51,454 bases of DNA from a virus. The notes beneath the pieces were generated by a model. That model worked only from the letters and a program-made list of their open reading frames with translations. It was not told the origin of the DNA and searched no databases. The translations under genes were made by a program, and so were the position numbers. The stretch spans positions 1 through 51,454 of the IMG/VR virus record IMGVR_UViG_3300032299_001135; one strand, written 5' to 3'. Shown in pieces: positions 46,585 to 51,454 of this stretch (the first letter of the stretch is position 1; the number at the start of each line of letters is the position of its first letter).

Positions 46585-47190
46585 ATGAGTCAAAAACATG
46601 ATTTAAAAAATTCTCCAAAAGTTCTTGGATTAGATATTTCCACAAAAACAATTGGGTGGAGTTTGTTTGATATACAAACAAAAGAGTTATTGGAACTTAC
46701 ACATTTCTCACCTGTAATTAAACCAAAACAAGAAAATAAAATTCAAGAATTACTAATGAAAGTAGTGGCTTTTGAGGAAAAGTTAAATGGATACAAAAAT
46801 TTAGGGATAACAAAAGTTGTAATTGAAGAACCATTATTAAATTCAAACAATGTATGGACTGTCGGAACACTTCTTAGATACAATTCGATGATTACAAAAT
46901 CAATTTACGACATTTTGGGAATAGTTCCCGATTATATTTCAACTTACAACTCAAGAAAATTTGCTTGGCCTGATTTAATTCAAAAAAATGATAAAAACAA
47001 ATTTGTATTGTTTGGTGGATTACCAAAAGATGTGGATAAAAAAGAATTGATTTGGAAAAAAGTCTCAGATAAAGAACCACAAATTAGATGGTTATATACA
47101 AAAAACAATACTTTGAAAAAAGAATGTTTTGATATGGCAGATTCATACACTTGTGTTTTGGGTCACATGAAAGAAACAAAAATTTGGTAA
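46585..47190 (+). CDS. RuvC-like Holliday junction resolvase
   Basis: This RNase H-fold endonuclease is predicted to cut recombination or replication junctions before packaging. Acidic active-site residues are in the expected order: D17 (KVLGLDISTKTIGWS), E81 or E82 (VVIEEPLLN), and D183/D186 (CFDMADSYTCVLG). Length is 201, a little longer than bacterial RuvC (about 170). T4 itself uses the unrelated endonuclease VII (gp49), so this is a non-orthologous replacement. It follows the fibre gene by 5 bases and precedes a 46-base gap with a TATTTATA element. Confidence 0.8.
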   Translation: MSQKHDLKNSPKVLGLDISTKTIGWSLFDIQTKELLELTHFSPVIKPKQENKIQELLMKVVAFEEKLNGYKNLGITKVVIEEPLLNSNNVWTVGTLLRYNSMITKSIYDILGIVPDYISTYNSRKFAWPDLIQKNDKNKFVLFGGLPKDVDKKELIWKKVSDKEPQIRWLYTKNNTLKKECFDMADSYTCVLGHMKETKIW

Positions 47191-47216
47191 GTTATTTTTT
47201 TTTTTGATTAATAATA

Positions 47217-47224
47217 TATTTATA
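47217..47224 (+). promoter_or_regulatory. TATTTATA element overlapping a TATAAATA box
   Basis: TATTTATAAATA at 47217-47228 contains both the window's recurrent TATTTATA and, on the same strand, TATAAATA, the T4 late promoter consensus. It lies 12 bases before the ATG at 47237. Confidence 0.42.
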
Positions 47225-47236
47225 AATAAAAAACCT

Positions 47237-47776
47237 ATGAAAAAAATAGTAAGACTAACCGAATCTGATTTAGCAAGGATTGTTAAAAGGGTTATTAATG
47301 AATCTGAAACATCTATGAGGATGCAAGTTGGAAAGTCAACAGGAAAAAAATTTGTAATAAAAGACCCAAAGTGTGGTATGGACATCATGAATGTAAGAAT
47401 GGGAAAACAAGGTTGCGAATCACAAACCCGTGATGGTTTAGGTTGTAATACCGTATTTTTAGTAACCGAATTTAGTAGTTTTCCTGAATATTTTGAAAAT
47501 GGACCATCTGAAGGATGTGATATGAGGTTGTATCGTTTTTTAACAGGAAATAGGGAAGGTAGAAAAACACCTTTCAAAGAAAAAAAGACACCCTTCGTAG
47601 ACTCGGGGACTGAACTTAAAGCAACCGAACTTGAATTATACTTTGATTGTTCTAAGGGACAATTATATTTGAGAGGAAAAGAAAGAGGGATTGGAACAGG
47701 ACAAAAATCATTCATGATTGATTCTGAAGGATTAGAATCACATTGTCTTGATAATTGTGATTCATCTGATAATTAA
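47237..47776 (+). CDS. Cys-containing protein with LTESDLARIV N-terminal peptide (179 aa)
   Basis: I chose the ATG at 47237 because it starts the charged helix MKKIVRLTESDLARIVKRVI directly; a TTG at 47204 would add only residues from the A/T-rich leader. The short N-terminal amphipathic helix followed by INE|S at 20-23 looks like a T4-type capsid-targeting peptide with an [LI]xE prohead-protease site. The remaining 155 residues hold at least six Cys (CGMDI, GCESQ, GCNT, GCDM, FDCS, HCLDNC) and look like a small globular domain of unknown function. It sits alone between a TATTTATA element and a strong terminator, so it may be a late monocistronic gene, possibly an internal virion protein. Confidence 0.6.
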   Translation: MKKIVRLTESDLARIVKRVINESETSMRMQVGKSTGKKFVIKDPKCGMDIMNVRMGKQGCESQTRDGLGCNTVFLVTEFSSFPEYFENGPSEGCDMRLYRFLTGNREGRKTPFKEKKTPFVDSGTELKATELELYFDCSKGQLYLRGKERGIGTGQKSFMIDSEGLESHCLDNCDSSDN

Positions 47777-47793
47777 TAACGGACATAAAGTTT

Positions 47794-47822
47794 AACCCAC
47801 CCCAAAAAGGTGGGTTTTTTGT
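47794..47822 (+). terminator. Rho-independent terminator before the primase unit
   Basis: An 8-bp stem (AACCCACC / GGTGGGTT) with a CCAAAAA loop is followed by a T run. A promoter-like TTGACA follows within a few bases. Confidence 0.9.
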
Positions 47823-47825
47823 TAA

Positions 47826-47855
47826 TTGACAATCCATATAAAATTCTTATCTTTT
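47826..47855 (+). promoter_or_regulatory. Promoter for the primase unit
   Basis: TTGACA (47826-47831) and TATCTT (47848-47853) are 16 bases apart. TATCTTTT also fits the Bacteroidota -7 pattern. It shares TTGACAA-N15-TAT(A/C)TTTT with the SSB promoter at 10241. The expected transcript start falls at or next to the GTG codon at 47860, so the mRNA may be leaderless. Confidence 0.6.
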
Positions 47856-47859
47856 ATAT

Positions 47860-48777
47860 GTGAACGCAGAAGAGTTAATCATAGACCTTATTGGTAATAT
47901 TTTTGGGGAACCAAAATCAGTAAATGAACTGAGAGGTCAAATCTCGGTTGATTGCCCTGTGTGTTCATATACAATTAAAGGTCTTGATAAGTTAGACGGG
48001 AAAGGAAACCTTGAGATTAATTACCAACAACACGTTTACAAATGTTGGGCTTGTGCTGAAACACATGCAACTCACGGACACTTAGGAAAACTTATAGATA
48101 AGTTTGGTTCAAAAAAAGATAAAAAAATCTATAAGTTAATTAGACCCGATGAGTTTGAAAAAAAGGAAAAGGTTTACAAGAAACTTGAATTACCAAAAGA
48201 ATATAAAAAGTTTGACGAGATACACCCACTTCATATTCCAAGAAAAGAAGCTTCTAATTATTTGAAAAAAAGAGGAATCACCGATGAGATTATTGAGAAG
48301 TATCAGATTGGTTTATGTTTAGAGGGTGAATATGCGGGTAGAATTATTGTCCCGTCTTTTGATAAAAAAGGAGAACTAAACTTTTTTGTATCAAGGTCAT
48401 GGAACCCACGAAGTAAATTAAAATATAAAAACCCTGAAGCATCAAAAGACTTTTTAATTTTTAATGAGAGTTTAATTGATTGGAAAAAAGACATATACCT
48501 TGTTGAAGGAGTTTTTGATAGTTTCTTTTTGGACAATTCAATTTGTTTATTAGGGAAGTTTTTAACAGACAACCTTTGGGAAAAACTATACTCAAGGGCA
48601 AAGAAAAATATTATAGTTTGTTTAGATGGTGACGCATATACCGACGCTAAAAACCTATATGACAAACTAAACGGAGGAGCTTTATATAACAGAGTTAAGT
48701 TAGTAAAGTTACCAAAAGATAAAGACGTATGTGACCTCAAAGGTGACATCGAAAAATATTATGTAGAATTTAAATGA
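47860..48777 (+). CDS. 61: DNA primase, gp61/DnaG-like
   Basis: The primase makes RNA primers with the gp41-like helicase. A zinc ribbon is formed by C32, C35, C62 and C65 (DCPVC ... KCWAC). The centre has IPRKEASNYLKKRGITDEII and YQIGLCLEGEYAGRIIVPSF, typical of the DnaG RNA-polymerase domain. TOPRIM motifs follow: YLVEGVFDSFFL (catalytic Glu) and IVCLDGDAYTDA (DxD-like). Length is 305 (T4 gp61: 342). The start is GTG at 47860; an ATG two bases upstream is out of frame and stops at once, and no in-frame ATG lies before the zinc ribbon. It overlaps the next gene by ATGA. Confidence 0.88.
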   Translation: MNAEELIIDLIGNIFGEPKSVNELRGQISVDCPVCSYTIKGLDKLDGKGNLEINYQQHVYKCWACAETHATHGHLGKLIDKFGSKKDKKIYKLIRPDEFEKKEKVYKKLELPKEYKKFDEIHPLHIPRKEASNYLKKRGITDEIIEKYQIGLCLEGEYAGRIIVPSFDKKGELNFFVSRSWNPRSKLKYKNPEASKDFLIFNESLIDWKKDIYLVEGVFDSFFLDNSICLLGKFLTDNLWEKLYSRAKKNIIVCLDGDAYTDAKNLYDKLNGGALYNRVKLVKLPKDKDVCDLKGDIEKYYVEFK

Positions 48778-49634
48778 TAGATTTAAAAGAAGTAGCAAAA
48801 GAAATACGAGAGATTATTTCTGAAAAACAAAAAGAGTTTCAATTAACTTTTGAGGAAGATAAACACAAGTACACAATGTTAGATGTGAGTGGTGTTGTTA
48901 GAGATGATTTTCCATCTGTATCAAAAGTGATGAAGTTATTTTATGATGAATTTCCAGCTGAGGACGTTGCAAGAAAATTGGCGAAAGGTAGTCCATATGT
49001 GATGCACACTTATTTAGAAGAGTGGAAACAATCAGGTATACTTTCAACAAATATGGGTAGTAGAGTTCACTATGAACTTGAATTAGAAACGATTAACAAA
49101 TTCAAAATTGATAAAGAGGTTCGACAACCGTTATTCGAATGTGATTTGGACCTTATAATGAAAGGTGACAGAATGATAAAGGCTGGTAAAAAGTTTTTGT
49201 CATTAATGGAAGAACGAGGTGCGGTACTATTAGACACGGAGATTGTTTTGGGTCATCCTGAATTAGGATATACTGGTCAGCCCGATAAAGTTTGGTTAAT
49301 GTTAAATAAACAAAAAACCGGATTTGGTATTGTAATAACCGATTGGAAAACCAACAAGGAAAAAAACATGGAAGTAAATGACTATACAAAACCCATGAAA
49401 AAACCTTTTGAAAAACTACCAAATAATGCTCTTGGTCACTACAACACACAATTACCTTTTTATGGTAAATTATTATTAAAGATGTTGGAAGGGACTAAAT
49501 ATGAAAATATTCCACTAATGGGTGGTGTAATTGTTCATTTAACAGAAAACGTAGAGTTCAAAGAATATCGAATACCAAGAGATGTGGTCGACACTATTTT
49601 GAAAATGGATATGTCCGAATATTTGACTAAATAA
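48774..49634 (+). CDS. PD-(D/E)XK exonuclease, RecB-like
   Basis: The protein carries the RecB-type nuclease core: an early Glu in YELELET, then GYTGQPDKVWL (catalytic Asp), VITDWKTNK (D-x-K pair), and NALGHYNTQLPFYGKLL, which matches the Q-x-x-x-Y helix of RecB/Cas4 nucleases. Length is 286. I see no four-Cys arrangement, so a Cas4/AddB-type iron-sulfur cluster is unlikely. It is ATGA-coupled to the primase and lies in the recombination block with the gp47-like protein, suggesting DNA end processing or host DNA degradation. The exact substrate is not readable. Confidence 0.78.
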   Translation: MIDLKEVAKEIREIISEKQKEFQLTFEEDKHKYTMLDVSGVVRDDFPSVSKVMKLFYDEFPAEDVARKLAKGSPYVMHTYLEEWKQSGILSTNMGSRVHYELELETINKFKIDKEVRQPLFECDLDLIMKGDRMIKAGKKFLSLMEERGAVLLDTEIVLGHPELGYTGQPDKVWLMLNKQKTGFGIVITDWKTNKEKNMEVNDYTKPMKKPFEKLPNNALGHYNTQLPFYGKLLLKMLEGTKYENIPLMGGVIVHLTENVEFKEYRIPRDVVDTILKMDMSEYLTK

Positions 49635-49656
49635 AACTAATAAATTACATTTTACT

Positions 49657-49746
49657 ATGGAAAACATTATAACACCTATTTGGTATACCAATACAAGTTG
49701 GGACCATTTAACTATTAAAATAAACATAAATTATATTATAAAATGA
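49657..49746 (+). CDS. Possible 29-residue ORF overlapping the zinc-ribbon gene
   Basis: The ATG at 49657 opens a short frame (MENIITPIWYTNTSWDHLTI...) whose TGA at 49744-49746 overlaps the next ATG as ATGA. The overlap style matches real pairs nearby, but the length and A/T bias mean chance cannot be excluded. The region may instead simply be the leader of the next gene. Confidence 0.25.
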   Translation: MENIITPIWYTNTSWDHLTIKININYIIK

Positions 49747-49961
49747 GCGAAGACCTTATACAACCAAGAATTAACTTGAAAGAACAACCAACAATCGTAT
49801 GTGATGATTGCGGAGGTATGTTTTTTAAAGAAGTAACACTTTTAAAAAAAGTATCAAAAATATTAACAGGTGCACCTGAAGATACAATTGTGCCTTTTCC
49901 AACTTATATGTGTAATAAGTGTGGATTTGTAAACGAAGAATTTCAATTATTCGATAAATAA
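49743..49961 (+). CDS. Small zinc-ribbon protein (72 aa)
   Basis: Two Cys pairs, C20/C23 (VCDDCGG) and C57/C60 (CNKCGFVNEEF), form a clear zinc ribbon. Between them lie FFKEVTLLKKVSKILTGAPE and an IVPFPTYM strand. Similar small proteins (FKEV..LKKVSK...G, C..CG.VNEEF) occur in T4-like and marine myoviruses with no assigned role, as I recall. Its stop and the next start share an A (TAATG). A nucleic-acid or transcription-linked role is plausible but not shown. Confidence 0.72.
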   Translation: MSEDLIQPRINLKEQPTIVCDDCGGMFFKEVTLLKKVSKILTGAPEDTIVPFPTYMCNKCGFVNEEFQLFDK

Positions 49962-50107
49962 TGGAAACAAGAAAAATGACTATTACTGAAGCGTATCCAC
50001 ATTTAAAAAGTGTTGCGAACCTTTATGGTTTAAAGCTTAATAGAGCAAAAGAATTTAAATTGGCAAGGGCTATTTTAATTAACCTTTATTGTAGAGAATT
50101 AGTATGA
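49961..50107 (+). CDS. Small hypothetical protein (48 aa) in a coupled chain
   Basis: The frame starts with TAATG overlap on the zinc-ribbon gene and ends with ATGA overlap on the next gene, so both ends are translationally coupled. The product is MTITEAYPHLKSVANLYGLK-like after a five-residue start (METRK) and is basic and helical (RAKEFKLARAILINLY). No family recognised. The double coupling makes it a real gene despite its size. Confidence 0.65.
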   Translation: METRKMTITEAYPHLKSVANLYGLKLNRAKEFKLARAILINLYCRELV

Positions 50108-50343
50108 CACATAAAGAATTTTACATTTGGTTGGAAGGTTACCTATATGGTAAACTTGAAAATAAACATATTGACATCACGCCAATAGTTGAAAAAATGG
50201 ATTTGGTTAAAGAAGATAATAAAATTGGTATTTCTGAACCATTTAGAGTTCCAATACCGGTTAATCCTTTCCCAATCCAAGACAATCCATATAAACCACC
50301 ATTTGAGGTGTATTGTAATGATAAACAACAATTAAACGATTAA
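50104..50343 (+). CDS. Hypothetical protein with Pro-rich C-terminus (79 aa)
   Basis: The N-terminal half is a helix (THKEFYIWLEGYLYGKLENK) with a HIDITPIVEKMD segment; the C-terminal half is Pro-rich and probably extended (PFRVPIPVNPFPIQDNPYKP). It is ATGA-coupled to the 48-residue gene. Function not recognised; Pro-rich tails like this often contact partner proteins, which is speculation here. Confidence 0.6.
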   Translation: MTHKEFYIWLEGYLYGKLENKHIDITPIVEKMDLVKEDNKIGISEPFRVPIPVNPFPIQDNPYKPPFEVYCNDKQQLND

Positions 50344-50347
50344 AATT

Positions 50348-50542
50348 ATGAAAACAGAAATTAATGAGATGGCAATTACTCAACAAGTAAAAATTGCATT
50401 AGAAAACTCCAACTTAGATGTTGTTGTTACACCGATTATGTTTGACCCCGACGCATTTAATCCTGTGTTAGGTGTATTAGTAAAAAACGAGGATTCAAGT
50501 TATACTAGAAAATATACAATAACGGTTAAACCGAACAATTAA
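50348..50542 (+). CDS. Hypothetical protein (64 aa)
   Basis: The small protein has a helix (ITQQVKIALENSNLDVV) followed by beta strands (VTPIMFDPDAFNPVLGVLV, TRKYTITVKP). No family recognised, no Cys, no membrane segment. It lies 4 bases after the previous gene, and its stop directly abuts the ATG of the gp47-like gene, so it is part of the same operon. Confidence 0.55.
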   Translation: MKTEINEMAITQQVKIALENSNLDVVVTPIMFDPDAFNPVLGVLVKNEDSSYTRKYTITVKPNN

Positions 50543-51322
50543 ATGATTAAAAAGTTAATACACTTTTCTGACCTACACATCCGTCTTTTTAAAGACCATG
50601 ATTTGTATAAATCAATTTTGGAAACTGCCATTGAACAATGGAGAGAGTTAAATCCAGATAGGATTGTATTTACTGGCGACTTAGTTCATTCTAAAAACCA
50701 AATGACACCTGAACTTATTGAGATGGTTAGATGGTTATTGACCGAATGTTCAAATATTTCAAAAACAATTATTATACCTGGAAACCACGACTTCTTGGTA
50801 AATAACACCGAAAGATTGGATGCACTATCACCTATTATTAGTTCACTTAATAGTAATAATATTTCCTACTACAAAGATAGAGGTGTCTATGAAGATGAAA
50901 ATATCAGTTGGTGTGTGTATTCACAATATCAAGGAAATATTCCACCTGACATTACAGAATCAAAAGGTAAAAGAATTGGATTATTTCATGGGCCAATACA
51001 AGGAATGAAAACAGACCTTGGTTTTGACTTTGGTGAAGAGGCTTATGATGTTGAAAAATTTGATGGACTTGAAACCGTATTATGTGGGGATATTCACAAA
51101 CGACAAGAGTTTAAATTCAAAACAGGTAAAGGTTATATGATTGGAAGTCCAATTCAACAAAACATCGGTGAAAGTATTGGACGACATGGTTATGGAATCT
51201 ATGATGTTGAAAGTAAGGACTATACTTATGTTGATTTAGATAATCCAAAACCATTTTTGAAGTTTTCCATAAAATCATTTGAAGATATTGAAAATGGAAC
51301 AGAAAGACTTCAAAATATTTAG
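50543..51322 (+). CDS. 47: Recombination nuclease subunit gp47 (SbcD/Mre11-like)
   Basis: This calcineurin-type phosphoesterase is expected to pair with a gp46/SbcC ATPase outside the window and process DNA ends. Metal-binding motifs are complete: D10/H12 (HFSDLHIR), D46 (FTGDLVHS), N81/H82 (PGNHDF), H149 (GLFHGP) and D183/H185 (CGDIHKR). Length is 259, shorter than T4 gp47 (339); the shortening is at the C-terminus, where the capping and gp46-binding region would be. It starts at the ATG right after the previous stop. A small frame overlaps its last 29 bases. Confidence 0.88.
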   Translation: MIKKLIHFSDLHIRLFKDHDLYKSILETAIEQWRELNPDRIVFTGDLVHSKNQMTPELIEMVRWLLTECSNISKTIIIPGNHDFLVNNTERLDALSPIISSLNSNNISYYKDRGVYEDENISWCVYSQYQGNIPPDITESKGKRIGLFHGPIQGMKTDLGFDFGEEAYDVEKFDGLETVLCGDIHKRQEFKFKTGKGYMIGSPIQQNIGESIGRHGYGIYDVESKDYTYVDLDNPKPFLKFSIKSFEDIENGTERLQNI

Positions 51323-51454
51323 TAAAGAAATAATGCAGGCGGTGTCTGCATTTTGTGAATCACAAGAAATTAAGGATATTGATAATTTCATATATCTATG
51401 TTTCAAACAGGGATTTGATATAAAGAAGTATGGTCTTTTGGGAAAAACACTTAA
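51294..51454 (+). CDS. Hypothetical protein, 3' partial at the window edge
   Basis: An ATG at 51294, inside the end of the gp47-like gene in another frame, opens a frame that runs off the window after 53 codons. The product begins EQKDFKIFSKEIMQAVSAFC and continues with FIYLCFKQGFDIKKYGLLGK, a helical, ordered-looking sequence. Since gp46 usually follows gp47, this could be a small gene between them. The start is uncertain; an ATG at 51333 would also be in frame. Confidence 0.5.
   Translation, partial: MEQKDFKIFSKEIMQAVSAFCESQEIKDIDNFIYLCFKQGFDIKKYGLLGKTL

Noticed and set aside
47204-47236. TTG start for the 179-residue gene
   Set aside because: The added residues come from the A/T-rich leader containing the TATTTATA element; the ATG at 47237 begins the clean MKKIVRLTESDL helix.
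47143-47715. A 190-codon open frame on the - strand opposite the 179-residue gene
   Set aside because: It mirrors the + strand gene almost exactly, has no plausible domain, and every supported gene in the window is on the + strand. The + strand frame has the element, start and terminator.
48303-48749. A 148-codon - strand frame opposite the primase
   Set aside because: It is the reverse shadow of the TOPRIM region, is Ser/Phe/Leu-rich as expected for the complement of an A-rich gene, and has no leader of its own.
1-51454. tRNA genes
   Set aside because: Gaps between genes are too short and none shows a cloverleaf or a GTTCRA-type T-loop that I could recognise by eye.

Overview
This window looks like part of the genome of a large T4-like myovirus (Caudoviricetes) infecting a member of the Bacteroidota. 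It is AT-rich, and every supported gene lies on the + strand, packed with TAATG or ATGA stop/start overlaps. The T4-like assignment rests on recognisable relatives of gp25, gp6, gp32 (SSB), UvsX, the RNase H/FEN-type 5' nuclease, gp41 helicase, gp61-type primase, gp47 and NrdA/NrdB. The host inference rests on SprB-type adhesin repeats, which are typical of gliding Bacteroidota; on A/T-rich leaders with almost no Shine-Dalgarno; on two promoters that fit the Bacteroidota TTTG / TAnnTTTG pattern; and on an SSB ending in DLPF, as host Bacteroidota SSBs do.

Layout. (1) 1-9233: central baseplate, with a partial tube-initiator/adaptor-like protein, a small LysM/gpX/gp53-like protein and a giant 2423-residue hub. 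(2) 9273-10188: two small unknown proteins, one with an Ala/Asp/Pro linker and a coiled coil. (3) 10306-18751: a replication and nucleotide block (SSB, UvsX, 5' nuclease, DnaB-type helicase, class Ia ribonucleotide reductase) bounded by terminators. (4) 18834-33920: baseplate wedge and peripheral structural genes, including gp25, gp6, a 1677-residue protein with a strongly hydrophobic core, a PKD-containing protein and a gpI/gp7-like protein. (5) 33920-46579: a receptor-binding or adhesin locus. It has a seven-repeat SprB protein, small Ig-like paralogues, Cys-rich proteins joined by Pro-Thr linkers, a YadA-head-like fibre, and two putative glycosyltransferases in the middle. (6) 46585-51454: a second DNA-metabolism block (RuvC-like resolvase, primase, PD-(D/E)XK nuclease, SbcD/gp47) with several very small genes.

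The most interesting candidate system is in region 5. A GT60-type (GlcNAc) glycosyltransferase and an HtrL/YibB-like glycosyltransferase overlap by ATGA and sit between genes for mucin-like Pro-Thr-rich virion proteins. GT60 enzymes elsewhere modify Thr or hydroxyproline of proteins, so the phage may O-glycosylate its own adhesin stalks. Host-surface modification is the main alternative. The same locus contains a recurrent, apparently undescribed Cys-rich module that ends in CxxC.

Two regulatory element classes recur. TATTTAT(T/A) lies shortly upstream of most non-overlapping gene starts and is a candidate phage promoter element. A TTGACAA-N15-TAT(A/C)TTTT promoter follows terminators ahead of the SSB and primase genes. 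No tRNA, CRISPR array, insertion sequence or reverse transcriptase was seen, and no stretch over 300 bases lacks a gene. All function calls come from reading motifs; no database search was run.
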